Shown piece after piece: positions 21,534-33,795 of a stretch of DNA of 64,000 bases. This DNA comes from Excoecaria cochinchinensis (lineage: Eukaryota > Streptophyta > Magnoliopsida > Malpighiales > Euphorbiaceae), in the NCBI GenBank assembly GCA_947683425.1, contig CANTUQ010000073.1, forward strand, positions 15,362,001 through 15,426,000, given 5' to 3'. The notes beneath the pieces are model-generated. The model ran no database searches. It worked only from the letters and a program-made list of their open reading frames with translations, and had not been told where the DNA came from. A program made the translations under genes and the position numbers. How positions within the stretch are numbered: position 1 is the stretch's first letter; every line of letters begins with the position of its first letter.

Positions 21534-22766
21534 TTATCTGCCGTCTTCTTCTTGCCAAAACTGCCTCTGTACCCCAGACCCTTCTGGTTCTTCTGACCTT
21601 GAGTGGTGATCGCAGTCTGCAGTCTGCAGTCCCTGAGAGTTTCTACCCAAACCAGCCCCAGGGAGATAGTGCATCTTTTTCATCATGTTAACCACTGCTG
21701 GGTTATCCACTGGTCCGTGCTCTTCTCCTATCATTGACACGTGGAAGCCACTAAATGGCTGATTAGCAATTTCAAGAGCCGACACCTGATTCTCCCTGGC
21801 TGCCTTAATAGTTACCACCTCCCCTTCATGTGGGAATTTTATCATTTGATGCAGCGTGGATGGTACTCCTCCTAGTCTGTGAAACCAAGGCCTCCCAAGC
21901 AAGGCTGAGAAATTAGCTGGAATGGGCAGAACCAGAAACTCTACTTCCACCTCAATGGGTCCCATTTTGACCAGGGTCTTGAATGTTCCCGAGGCTTGTC
22001 TTCTTGAATTATCATAGGCTGTAATCATCAAATCTGATTCTCTGAGCATATCCTCACTCAATCCAAAAGCCTGAAGAGCTATCAGAGGGCAAACATTGAT
22101 AGAAGATCCATCATCTACCATAACGCAAGCGGTGTGCTTGCCGTTAATCTGTGCTTTGATGTACAGGGGTCGGTTATGATCGCGGCCTTCGACTGGCAGG
22201 TCGGCATTGAAAAAAACCAATCTTTCCCCCGATCCTCCTTTAACTAGAACTAAAAGCTCTGATGGGGAAATTGTGGTGGCAACAGTGGACTCAGTCAAGG
22301 CCTCTACCACTTTTTGCCTGTGAGAAGGGGACTGTCTTAAGAGATCCCAGATGGATATCTGAGCCGCGGTCTTTTTCAACTGCTTAACAATCTGGTTCTC
22401 CTCCGGCTCCTCTTCCGTCGATGGCTGCGCTGGTTCTGGTACCCTTGTAATCTCAGGGACCACTCTCCTGCTTCTTATCACAGCCCCTACCTCTTCTTCA
22501 TCCTTATCAAATCTCCACAGATCTAAGTTCGTCTCTCCTTCCTCTTCGCCCTCTTTATCGCTCTCACTGGTCGACCAACAATCAATGGTCGCTATAACTG
22601 CTCTTCCTTCTATATCCTCAGAATAAATAACAGCAATACCCTTGCTCCCATATAAGTCCTGCAGCATGTACCACTCTGGCAAGCTGGATCCGATCATAAA
22701 AACTGGTGGTGGCACGGCATTGTAACTAGGCTTCTTCTTGGATTCCCTCTTCTCAGGGTCAGAAAT
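21534..22766 (-). pseudogene. Tat aspartic protease region
   Basis: Reading continues in the same frame as gag after a single TAA at 22769-22767. The protease active site VMVDDGSSINV is the plant Tat form of D-T/S-G, with flap and hydrophobic core after it (VEVEFLVLPIPANFSALLGRPW). A G-patch-like MHYLPGAGLG lies near 21660. The frame is lost near 21600, where the sequence CAGTCTGCAGTCTGCAGTC shows a small duplication. The protease would cut the Gag-Pol polyprotein. Confidence 0.85.
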
Positions 22767-24061
22767 TTATTTGTCATCAATCAGGTCTTGAATAAAGTGT
22801 CTCAGCGCCTTACACTTGTCTGTTAGATGGCCTGTGTGCTGATGAAATGCACAGTATTCATTGTCCTTGTGACTTGGCTTCCCTTGCGTCATAGCAGGCC
22901 TAGGAGCCAAAGGTTGCAACTTTCCTTCCTTCATCAACCTTCTTAAGACCCAAGACAGTGGTCTTCCTAAGTTCGAAAACTTCCTCGGGGTAGTTGCATC
23001 AGTAGCAGACACCTCAATCGTTCTTCTGGTGCTACCATTGGGACCAGTTGGCCTACTGGTTCCCTGACCTGTGTTAGTCCTTTTTGCAAAACTATCATTG
23101 CTAGCTTTCCGGGCCAAGAATTCTCCTTCCGCTTCAATGGCTATGTCTTTCAGAGACTCCCAATCCTTCAGCCCTTTTATCTTCAGACCATCCTTCAAAT
23201 ACGGGCTTGCATTCTTGATAAACAAGCGGATCTGGTCTTGGGTGTCTGGCTTTCTTCGCATTTCCATTATCCTGTTCCGCCAGCGGGTGAGATAGTCATG
23301 AAAAGATTCCCTGGCCTTCTGTTGGAGCAATTCAAGGTCCTTAAGAGTCACCTCCATCCTGGTGTTGCAATCGTATTGCCTCAAGAACTCCTCTGTGAGT
23401 AGATCCCAATCTTCCTTAGTTCGACGATCGAGGCTATGATACCAATCGATGGCAGGGCCAGTCAGACTCAAACAAAAGTACTCCACGTTCTGCCTCTTAG
23501 ACAAAGTGGTCCCTTTCATGACCAGAGAGTACTGCTTCACATGGGCAGTCGAGTCAGAGGTACCGTCAAATTTTGGCACATCAGGCATCTTGAAATTGTA
23601 AGGAATCGGACCTTCTCCCTCCAATTCTTTGTCCTCCGGGTTCATCCCCTGACCTCTACTCAGCATACGGGCCATGGCTTCAAACCTCTCTTCCATCTTC
23701 TTCAGAATGAACTCATCAGTTTGGGGTGCCTTCCCTCTCTCAGATATAACACTCATTTTGTCGTCTTCATCATCCCTGTCATCATCTACCCTTAGCGCTG
23801 GTCTTCTCCTCTGACCTCCCAAGCTACTGACCTCAGCTCTATAGGTGGCGGCCGAATAGGCTCTTCTTGTCTCTCAGCTCTTTCCTCTTCTCGCTCATTT
23901 TATCTCATGGGAGGAGGAGGTGGTGGATTCTGCGGAGCATTCTGTTGTGCCAAAGCAGTTAGCATGTTCATCATTCTGCCCTCAAACTCTTCAAACCGTC
24001 GGCCCACTTCTTCTGCAATCATGGCCCTGGTGGCATCATTTCCCCTAGGTGAGTTTGCCAT
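22767..24061 (-). pseudogene. Tat gag
   Basis: Start ATG at 24061-24059 (MANSPRGNDATRAMIAEEVG), a coiled-coil-like N-terminus and a Pro run. A TAA near 23900 and a frameshift near 23830 follow. The main reading then holds the retrotransposon gag domain: MPDVPKFDGTSD, GPAIDWYHSLD, FLRQYDCNTRMEVTLKDL, ESFHDYLTRWR. A zinc-knuckle-like CAFHQHTGHLTDKC lies near the end. Gag forms the particle and binds RNA. The TAA at its end is in frame with protease. Two disabling lesions make it a pseudogene. Confidence 0.9.
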
Positions 24062-24892
24062 CTCAGATACGGTATAGCTGACTTTTGGTAAGATCTCTGG
24101 AAGGCCTTCTCTATCTAGCAGTTCAGATGCAGGAACTCGGAGTTAGATGTGATGCATGGAATGCAGATGCAATGCGTGGTCATGATATGCAACACCCACA
24201 AAACACAAGCAAGCAGGTAGGTCCTTCCACCCTTATTTCTCCCACACACGTGGTCGTGCGGTCTCTTTCCTAGGTGGGATTAGCCCAAGGGTCAGCGGGG
24301 GACCCAGTGGACGCCCATGGTGCACGGCAAAAAATCGGCAGCATGACACTCCTATGCTAATGTACAAGCGAATGGATAATGATCATCATGTATTTAGATA
24401 TTCCAAAAATTTTGACATGGCCCTGCCGGGGCATGAAAGCCTTTGGCTAGGTTACCAAGCAAGACATCTGGACTCATCCAATACATAAGGATCCATACAG
24501 CGAGCATGGAATTACGGTTCATATCACCTATGAAAAGTAGCTACGGCCATTACATGAGCTTTAGACAAGGAAGATGTTACTTTAGGGCTACCCAAGCATG
24601 ATCCCTGCCGACAGGTCTAGCTCATCACAAGCATAATGACCGATCGGGTCATCATTTGATATACCATTAGGTACGAAGCTTGGGCTAGTGATTATCCCTA
24701 ACACTTCCCCACATTGAGTGAATGTAGGGTTGTGCTTCGAGAACGCACCGGGGTTTAGAAGGGACCAATCTAGCATATTCTAAGGCTCTAATGGGATGTA
24801 AATGCAAATTTGAGAGAAAGTGAATTTTATGAATTAAACTTTAATCATAAATGTTAAATGAGGTATTTTTAAATCGAAGTCTCGAACCATAA
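24062..24892 (-). other. Tat 5' leader
   Basis: Untranslated region between PBS and gag. No ORF of note on the sense strand. Contains 'gacacctcatgctaat'-like AT/GC mixed sequence only. Confidence 0.6.
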
Positions 24893-24911
24893 GTCCCCAG
24901 TGGAGTCGCCA
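24893..24911 (-). other. Tat primer-binding site
   Basis: The minus strand reads TGGCGACTCCACTGGGGAC one base after the 5' LTR end. It has the form reported for Ogre/Tat elements (tRNA-Arg type); the tRNA identity is from memory of the family. Confidence 0.75.
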
Positions 24912-24912
24912 C

Positions 24913-26997
24913 TGTGACGTGCTTCGAATCCCCGCGGCCGCCCCTCTGACCGCCCGCTTGAGGGCGATCGGGCAATTGAGGATCCATTGGCAACTTGTAA
25001 AGATATTTACAAGTGCGTCTATTTTGGGCAACAAGGAGGTTTCATGGAGTCGCCACCCAATAGAACATTGGGAAAGTTTCTCTCGCCTTAGAGAGCCTAA
25101 GACTGCGCTTAGTATCCATCTTGGGCCAACCAAAGGAATCTTGGAGGGTAAACCTCTCGCCCTAAGGAGCCTAGGATTAACGTCAAAGTCTAATGACACA
25201 AGAGGTGTCTTGGAGGTCATAGTTCCAATGAGTGATCGGATAGACCTCTCGCCTCTTTGAGCCCAAAGACCAGAGCTGGGTTCGGGACTTCTCATCTATT
25301 TCTACCTTGATTACTTTATGATCAAATTTTAATTTTCATTAATTCGCTCTCTCTCCACGCGATGCAATTGAATCAAAGCGCATTTATTCACGTTTGGAAA
25401 GCGGTAAATGAATGAGTAAATAATGAAAGCGATAAATTACAATAACACAAGGAGTGGAATACAACTCCCTTTTATAAATGTGCAATGCATACACAAATCG
25501 GGGCATTGCTTATTTTGAGGACTTTGGTCCTCGCATGCATCATTATTAAAATGGATATTTTCTATTGTGAGGGTTTTATTGGATAAAAATAGGACATTGG
25601 GTCCTTGATTTTATGAAGCATTCAGTTTATTAAGTATAAAACGTTTGGCCGATTTTTACATTAGCGAGAAGTACAATAATTTTGTCATATACAGGAAAAA
25701 CAATAAATATATGAAATACGAAAAAAGAGGAGGATAGAGAACTAAACCAGGCGAACTTTCCATATACGGGAGAACTCCCTCAGGCTGCAGCAAGTCCAAG
25801 AAATAAGGATATAATCTCACAAAACAAGCCAAAAGGATGTTAAAAATACAGAAAAAAATTATAAAGATACATGAAAATTTGGGTGAGCAAAAAAGGGAAA
25901 AAGGAAAAGATTTGAAAATGTGGGACAGAGCCCACCGACGGGCTATGCCAAATGACTGACGGGCGTCGGTTAAGGTGACTGATACGACCCGTCGCTCACT
26001 CGAAGGGAGCCGTCTAGGTGGGTGACCGACGGGTTACGCTTAAAGGTGACAGACGGGCATCGGTCACAGTAGATGACCCGTCGGTCACCTTTGTCCCAGA
26101 AAAAATGGAAGCTTTTCAAAAGCAAAAAAAACAAATTTTACACAAATTCAAAAAAGAATAGCAACAAGAAATAGAAGAGAACGAGAGGGAAGATAATATC
26201 GAAAATGAAGATAAAAAAGGACAGAAAAGGGTCCAGAATATTTACCCTCAGAACAACTTCTTGGTTGGATTCCTTATTGTTGTCTGGTTTCCCGCATGCT
26301 CCACGAGAAAGTCTGAACAAAAGATCAAATGTTGAAAATAGAGTGTGTCTTTAACAGTTCGACAGAAATTGAGTTTTGGAAATCCGTGAAAAATCAACTA
26401 GATCCTCTTTCTTTTGAAGATTTGAATTAGTTAGATCTTTTAGAAATGTGTTTGTTGGAAGAGAGAGAAAACGTGCGTGAATTTTGGCAGAGTTTCCCCT
26501 ATTTTTGTAAATTTTTCCAACTCTTTTTATGAGAAAATTCAAAGCTTTTATAGGCCAGGCACGATCGACGGGCGTCTGTGGTGGCGACGGGCATCGGAAG
26601 AATCCTACTGACACAATGATTCATCTGACGGCCCTGCCACTTTGACCGACGGGCGTCAAAAGAATCCTTCTGACACAAGGATTCATCCGACGGCCCTGCC
26701 ACTTCGATCGACGGGCGTCGAAAAAATCCTTATGACACAAGGATTCATCCGATGATCCTGCCAACCGATGGGCCGGGCTCTGACCGACGGACTGACCGTC
26801 CGTCGAGGAAAACAAACTTTGTTGGACTTTAAAAACTCCCCGTTTTCTCCCCTTCTGCCTACGAAAGGTAAAAAGACTCATTTCTTGTGGAGCATGGGAT
26901 TAAAGCCTCCGAATCCAAACCGTTTGTACAGGCTCGGATGCCGATTTCATCATAGGGTAATCTCTGATCCGGATCGCTCCGGGACACGGTGCTTACA
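24913..26997 (-). repeat. 5' LTR of the Tat element
   Basis: On the plus strand TGTGACGTGCTTCG to GTGCTTACA, 2085 bp. Partner of 12890-14964. Confidence 0.95.
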
Positions 26998-27002
26998 CAT
27001 GT
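26998..27002. repeat. Target-site duplication CATGT, right
   Basis: CATGT directly after the Tat element end; see 12885-12889. Confidence 0.9.
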
Positions 27003-29110
27003 GTATTGAACAAATTTTTGATGATAAGTAAGAAGAAATGAGTAAAGAAGTAAGAACGAAATTAAGGAGTAATTTTTAAGATATGGCCAAATTAATGCAT
27101 GTGTAAGAAACCAAAGATATGTGATGAATATTGCTAAATAAGTATAGTAAATGAATAAAATATGATAAATATATGTCTATTATGTAATTTGGAATTAAAA
27201 ATGGAAATTATGTACACTGGCATGAAAATGGTACTATATAAGCATAATGCAAGTATGAGTATATGAACACATGGGATATGATATGAGATTCAAGATTGTT
27301 ATTATGGCATAAAAGATAGCATGAACACGGTGAACATGTATATGAACACAAGTTGGCATGATTAAATAGTTTTTGCCCTTAGTATGCTGGTAGTAAATCA
27401 GAAGTATACGATATAATTAGCTAGCCATATGGACACTTACCGCGGTTCGAGTCATGGCAACTCGTATATGTGTAGGCCAATGGCAGTATATGGCTTTTTA
27501 CAGGATATATGGCATTATCGATATGGCACTGGTGGTCCCTCGAGTTCACCCTTATATGTTTTGGACCTATGGGGTCCATGTCCTGCATATCCGGTTAGAT
27601 GATTTCTACCGGATACTACTAGGGGCAAAAATGTAATTAATGGAAAAGAATGAATAATAAGGCAAAATGACGAATATGGATTAATATAAAAGATTAGAGA
27701 TCAAAATTTAATTTTTATGTGAATAGGAGTAAATTAGTAATTTTAGTGGTATAAGAGTAAATATAAGTTAAATAGAGATATTAAATGCAAAATAATAAGT
27801 TTAGAAAATAATAAGGGTAAAAATGTAAATAATTGAAAATTTTGGTATACGAAGGATATTAAGGACAAAATGGTAAACTTGGCAAATTATAGGGATTAAT
27901 ACTTAATTTAGCAATTATAGATAAATTGGGTACTAAAATTATAATTTGATCATATTATAGTAGAAATTTTTATAGAAATTAATAATAGTAATAAGAATAA
28001 AAAGGACAAATAATAAATTTAAGAAATAAGTGGGTACTTATGGGATAAATATCTAAATGATAAAATGGTGATTATGTAAGAAAATAAAAATAGAAGGGTA
28101 AAATGGTAAATATAGGTAACAAATTGATAAATATAAGATAAACGTGTATGTTAAGGGACCAAATGATAATTACATAAAGTTAGGGGACCAAATGATAATT
28201 ATGCAAAAAAATGAGAATTAAAGAACTAAAAGGGCAGTCATACAAGGAGAAAGAGAATTAAAGGGAAAATTGGTAAATTTAAGTAATAATGGGCGAATAT
28301 GAATTAAACGTATAAATTAAGGGACTAAGCAGTAATTACGCAAGCAAATTATAGATTAAAGGACAAAGGGGTCATTTAATGATAAAGAGTAAGGTTTAAT
28401 AGTAAAAGGGTAAATTTATGAAATAAAGTTGTAAATATGAAGTAAACGTGTAAAATAAGAGACTAAACGGTAATTAGGTAAGGAAATACAAATAAAGGGG
28501 CAAATTGGTAATTTAACTATAAAAAGTAAAGGCTAGTAGCAAATAGTAATTATTAAATAAAATGAATAATAAGAGGGTATAATCGTAAAATTTAAAAAGT
28601 ACGTAAGGACAATAGGGATAAAAATGTAATTATGAGATTTTAAAGGACTAATAATAATTTGTAATGAAATTAAGGTATTATGGATTAAAATAAGTGTTTA
28701 ATAACGAAATAATAAGCGTGTAAGAAAATAAGAACAAATGAGTAAACAAATGAAAGCTTGTAAATTCATATATGTATTCATAAGAAATTAAGTAAGAACA
28801 ACACTTTGTAAATAAATGGCAAGTCTAAGAAAAGTATATAAAATAATTATAAGTATGTGTGTGTCACGTAATACATGTGTGTGTGCATGAAAAATATTAA
28901 AAATGTATCCACCACTAGGCGTTATGCGTTTAGCGCGTAGTAGTTGTTGCGCATAGGTTTAAGTCAGGTGAATGAAAGAGCAGGAGCAAGCATACCATTG
29001 GGAGCAAATGATGAGAAAGTTTAAAATACAATTTTGGGTTACGTATTAAGATAGGTATGTATATGTAAAGTTAATGTAATGAGGTAGGTTTATGTATAAA
29101 TACTATATAT
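26998..29110 (+). mobile_element. Long Ty3/gypsy LTR, second segment
   Basis: Continuation of the LTR begun at 11194. It shares 'gtaggccaatgg' and 'gctagccata' with 49730-49800 and has CTAGGCGTTATGCGTTTAGCG near 28915, the LTR stem-loop seen elsewhere. From about 27640 to 28620 it is built of degenerate repeats around 'gggtaaaatggtaaat' and 'ggactaaa..gtaatta'. The usual GTGTTACA end is not present; copia coding resumes at about 29116. Confidence 0.7.
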
Positions 29111-29115
29111 GTATA

Positions 29116-29677
29116 AATACTAGGTTTGCTATGAATGCAACAAATCTAGGCACATCAAATCGAAATGTCCAAATCTGAAAAGAAAGGAGAAAAGATTAAA
29201 AAAGAAAGCTATGAAAGCTACATGGAGTAATAGTAAAGATTTAAGTGCAAGTGAACCAGAATGAGAAAATTCTGATGATATTGGTCCGATGGCAATTTTT
29301 GATCATGAAGGGCATAATTCTTTTGCCTATGTAAAGCAAAACGTTTTTGCTGACAAAGGTCAAACAAACAATGACTCAGAAAAATATAAGGTTCTGATTC
29401 AATTTCTAATTCTAATGCAAATGGCAATGAATATGAAAGAATGCTTGATTGTTTTGAGAAAGTGCATCATAAATATCGTATGCATAAAAAGATGCATATT
29501 GAGATGAAGAAGAAGTTTAATGCATTAAATCTGGAACATGAAAATGTTAAGCAAAAGGAAGTTGATTTGAAAAATGAATTTTCTGACTTAGAAAGAAAAT
29601 ACATATCTTTACAAGAAAAATGCAATATTAAGGGAAAACATATTTTTGTTTGTAATGGTAATGCTGTTGATAATATG
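29116..29677 (+). pseudogene. Ty1/copia gag, zinc-knuckle part
   Basis: Continues the copia gag broken at 11193. The CCHC zinc knuckle is readable as CYECNKSRHIKSKC, with Arg for the usual Gly before His. A Lys-rich region, an in-frame TGA near 29261, an acidic segment and a long coiled-coil-like stretch (29441-29677, rich in Lys/Glu) follow. A solo LTR interrupts it at 29678. It resumes after 34944 in a frame consistent with the pre-insertion sequence. Confidence 0.85.
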
Positions 29678-30883
29678 TGTGACGTGCGCCGAACCGGAAA
29701 GGTCCCTCAAGATGAGGCCCGCTTTTAGGGTTCGAGAGATTAGTTCGCGTCATTTGATCTTGGACAACACGAGACATTTTGGAATTCTTTACCCAATAGA
29801 ATATTGAGAAGTTCATCTAATTTCATGAAGCATTTAGGCACTTTTGAGATATTTTGAAGTCGCTACCCAATTTATAAGAAATTGAAAAAGGTCATCTAAC
29901 CTCTACGGTCTAAATTAGAGAAAGTGTTCGGAACTTCACTCTTATTTATGCCTTGGTTGGTTATAAATGAGTTTTTAGATTCATAGAGTTCTATCTCTCA
30001 TCTCACGTGATTAATGCATTTAATTTGAAGGCGTATCACAATCATTGAGAAAGCGATAAAAGAAAGCGATAAATAAAGCGATAAACACCCAAAGCATATC
30101 ATTACAAAATTGAGAATGAGACAGCATACAATCCCTCAAAACAAAAGCTAAATAAAATTGCCCCAAAAATAATTAATTACAAGGGCGCACAAGGTATATG
30201 AACATAAATTTAAAACAAACAAAACAAAGTCAAGTATAGAAACCGACATACATAAATCGGGATATTTATTTGGGTTAGAAACATTGGTTCCTTTACGCTC
30301 ACTTGAAAAGTGATCGAAGAGTTATTTGATCGTTGGATTGAAAATCGGGATGAGTGATCCCATTTGTAAGAAAACGTAACTCTTCGTTTTAATTCATGAC
30401 ATTTTGCATTTCTTGGCTAAGATGAAGGACATTGGTCCCGATTTTATTAACAAAATCCCAATTTAGTCATAAAAATATTTTTGTGATCTTTTACCTTGCA
30501 CGCGCATAAAATAAAACTATCTTATTTACAACAAAAATATGAACACACAAGTATAGGGTCTCACCCAAGCGTTATGGTTTCCTATGTGTCGTGACCACTC
30601 CGTTCGGTCACGACAATGCTCAAACAAGCAACGTCGCATTTTACCCACAATAAAAAAACAATGATAAAAATATTAGTGAAAATTCTAAAATTAACAACAT
30701 AAATATAAAGACGAGAAATATGAAACATGGTTAACATGCATGTAGAAAATAAAATGGGTTAAATTGAGTACATTAATTTAACACACAAACAACTCGCGTG
30801 CTAAAGGGAATTAAAAATTAGTGATGAAAAAACATAATAATAATAACAATAGCAATGGTAACAATAATAATAACAACAATAAT

Positions 30884-31365
30884 CAGTGGCGGAGCCAGGC
30901 CCCAGGGTCAGCGGGGTCCTGGCGCATTAAGAATTTATTATAAAAAATTAAAAATCAAAAATATATATAAAAAGACGATGAAGTACTGACGGTCGCAAGT
31001 GGCGACAGGAAAGAAAGAGAGATATGCATATGAGGGGGTTGAAATAGGAAAATATCAGGAGAGAATGAAAAGAAAGAAGAAGTGGAATGGCCAAAACGAC
31101 GTCGTTTTGGCCTTTCGGCATATTAAAATTATATTATAGTCCCTACTTATTTACTGTTAAACCCTTAATTTTAATTTTTTATACCATATTTTTATTTCAT
31201 AAAAATTTTAAAGATAATTTATATGTTCAAAAATATTGTGACACTCAAAATTTAAGAGGAGCACTTAAAATAAATTAGGGGGTTCCCATTATAATTTATA
31301 TATATATATATTAAAAAAAATTAAAATTGAGGGCACACCCTCAGCATAGAGTGGCTCCGCTACTG
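30884..31365. mobile_element. Non-autonomous hAT-type element 1, 482 bp
   Basis: Terminal inverted repeats CAGTGGCGGAGCC and, at the other end read inverted, CAGTAGCGGAGCC. Perfect 8-bp duplication ACAATAAT at 30876-30883 and 31366-31373, the hAT hallmark. No transposase ORF. Contains the palindrome AAAACGACGTCGTTTT near 31094. Inserted into an AAT-rich tract of the solo LTR. Confidence 0.9.
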
Positions 31366-31790
31366 ACAATAATACTAATAATAATAGTAATGGTAATAAT
31401 AACATTAATAGCAATAAATGATACTAATAATGGTAATAATAATAATAATAGTAATAATAACGTTATGTCAAAATAAATAAATAAATAGAGCATACTTAAA
31501 TAACCAGGTGGATAATTAAATAAATTAAATATTAAATGAATGTATGTGATAGCATGAGGACAAAACATAAACCTATTTAAAATAGAAAGGAAAACATGTA
31601 AGATATGAGCCATGAAATTACAGGTTACCAAAACCATCCAAGAACACATGCACAGAAGAAACAAATATATAAACATGTGTGTGTGCTAGTGACCATGAGA
31701 CTAGAACAATAGGTGGGCCCCATGTGAAGAGAAGGGAACACATAAGTGAAATGAGAAAAGCGCACACATGCAAAAGATGGTGCTAAAAAC

Positions 31791-33401
31791 CAATGTTATT
31801 GAAACCGGACCGGATAAGAAACCGGCGAGGCTGAGGGTTCTTGGTTCGATCGGTTCAACCGGGTTTTTCCTATTTTTTAAAATATTATTAATTAGCATAA
31901 TTTTTATAAATAGTACTGTATAAATACTCAAACAAAAATAAAATTCATCAAAATATTTGGCATTTGCCACAAGTATAGGATCCACTTACAAATTGAGGGA
32001 ATGCTAAAAATGATAAACAGACTTAAAATCAACAAATACTATGTACCTTTTTATCTTAACCTGTAAAAACAACCTTTTTTTTTATTTATTTTTTTGCAGT
32101 GAATTCTTGAATGATAATTATAACTATGTAAAAGTGTGTAAAAATCCAATATGTATAGTACTATAAAGCAGCTTGACAACTCAGATGATTAATCCAAATA
32201 TATTTTGAGTCATTACATATTATACACAATCTAAATATATTTATGTATCGAACAAGTACCAAAAATTAAATCGAAACACATTTGATTATTTGGTCTGATT
32301 TTTTTATTTCAATACATTCAATTGGATTCTTAAATATGAATTTCATTTTTTTTAGTTCAATTCAATTCTTATAAACTTAAAATCGGAAAAACTGAACTCA
32401 ATTTAAAATTCAAAGTTATCCAATCTAAAATTAATGATCTAAATATGACTTAATAATTTAATTTTGTTTATTTTAATTTTTTAAAAATTAATATATTATC
32501 CATCAAATATAATGTAAAATATTATATATTAATACAGTTTTATTATAAACAATCTATATCTATATAATACATACTAATCCAGAACAATTCAGAACAATCT
32601 ATATAATCCATACTAATACATATAATCTATATAATCTATATCTATATATAATATTATATAATCTATATCTATATACTATAATATTATAGTATATTATAGT
32701 ATATTATATATATAATATTATACATATTATATATAATATTATATCTATATACTAATATTATATATAATATTATATAATCTATATCTATAAATCTATATAA
32801 TACATACTAATCCAGAACAATTCAGTTATCCGAACTTGCCAAGTGAAAGTGAGTGTGAACAAGTCTAATTAGCTCTCTCTTCGTATATCACTAGTTACAC
32901 GATTACACCATAGATGGTGCCTCTGTGTTTTCTCAGGCCTAATTCTCTCCCCGTTATCCTTATCTCCTCTACCCACTTTCTTCCCAGACCCTCTCTTTAC
33001 ACCTCTTTTAAAATCCCTAGTTTGCGATCTCAGAGGCCTAATAATGGATTGATGATCTCCCTCCCCTTGTTTATGTCGGTACAGGAATCCGGCGACGGTG
33101 AGATTTCGGAGTTGCAATGGGCGGCGGCCACTGAAGGAAGAGAGCAGGTGAAGTGAAAATGAAAAAGGGCAAAAGGCAGAACCTCACGACCTGATTTCCT
33201 CTTTCTTCTTCTTAGTTTTCTTTTTTTTTCTAAACTTTAATTAAATGGTAGCGTTTTTGCATTTTAATTAAAAATCCGGTTTTATCCGGTTCGCCGGTTC
33301 TTTCCGGTTCAATACGCTTTTTTTCCATTCCGGTTTTATAAAATCGAACCAACCGGTTAGATAACCGGTTCGCGCGGTCCGGTCCGGTTTCAATAACATT
33401 G
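31791..33401. mobile_element. Non-autonomous hAT-type element 2, 1611 bp
   Basis: Perfect inverted termini of 23 bp beginning CAATGTTATTGAAACCGG, and an 8-bp duplication CTAAAAAC at 31783-31790 and 33402-33409. Subterminal regions are rich in CCGGTT/AACCGG. The middle is very AT-rich, with a repeated block 'ctatataatacatactaatc' (about 32564 and 32790). The segment 32860-33210 has gene-like composition. No hAT transposase (no RW-x-S or dimerisation motif) was seen. Confidence 0.88.
32914..33156 (+). other. Gene-like segment inside hAT element 2
   Basis: An 80-codon ORF with a Pro/Ser-rich start and the end SGDGEISELQWAAATEGREQ. Base composition is balanced, unlike the surrounding AT-rich DNA, and a T-rich tract ending 'ttcttcttag' follows at about 33208. 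It could be a captured host exon. I do not recognise the protein, and it may be chance. Confidence 0.3.
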
Positions 33402-33479
33402 CTAAAAACGTGTAAGCGACACAAAGAACAAGGGGGCAAGTTACTCAAAAGTTATATGCATGTGTTATACTGCATCAAG

Positions 33480-33625
33480 CAATCACAATAATAAATAATA
33501 AATGATAACAATAAAAAACAATGATAACGGTAACATTACTAATGATAATAAAAATAATTATAATAGTAATAATAGTATATATAATAACAAAACAACTAGT
33601 AATATTAATAACAATGATTAACAAC

Positions 33626-33663
<38 letters not shown>

Positions 33664-33695
33664 TGATAAATGACAATAGTAAAAATAATGATAAC

Positions 33696-33726
<31 letters not shown>

Positions 33727-33795
33727 CAACAATAATAATCACTGTAATAATAACATAAGTAATGATAATAATGATGATAAATGATAATAACAAAC
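33480..33795. repeat. AAT/ATA-rich microsatellite island
   Basis: Long degenerate AAT arrays inside the solo LTR. A similar island is at 30836-30883 plus 31374-31465, split by hAT element 1. Long Ile/Leu/Tyr ORFs across it are artefacts. Confidence 0.9.

Larger units (their letters stand above)
12890..26997 (-). mobile_element. Complete Tat-lineage Ty3/gypsy retrotransposon, 14.1 kb, decayed
   Basis: Two LTRs of about 2.08 kb, a PBS, a PPT and flanking CATGT copies define the element on the minus strand. Sense order: LTR (26997-24913), PBS, leader, gag, protease, RT, RNase H, archaeal-type RNase H, integrase, extra ORFs, tandem repeats, PPT, LTR (14964-12890). The dual RNase H and the extra ORFs after integrase are known for the Tat clade (Ogre, Retand, TatI-III). 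The coding region has several stops and shifts. The LTRs differ by roughly 4% over the first 390 bp counted by eye, so the insertion is not recent. Confidence 0.92.

Noticed and set aside
32540..32820. Dense ATATTATAT repeats, first considered as a centromere- or satellite-like array
   Set aside because: The tract is short and confined to the inside of hAT element 2.
32914..33156. Calling this ORF a host gene
   Set aside because: It lies fully inside a defined hAT element, is short and has no recognised domain; kept only as a possible captured piece.
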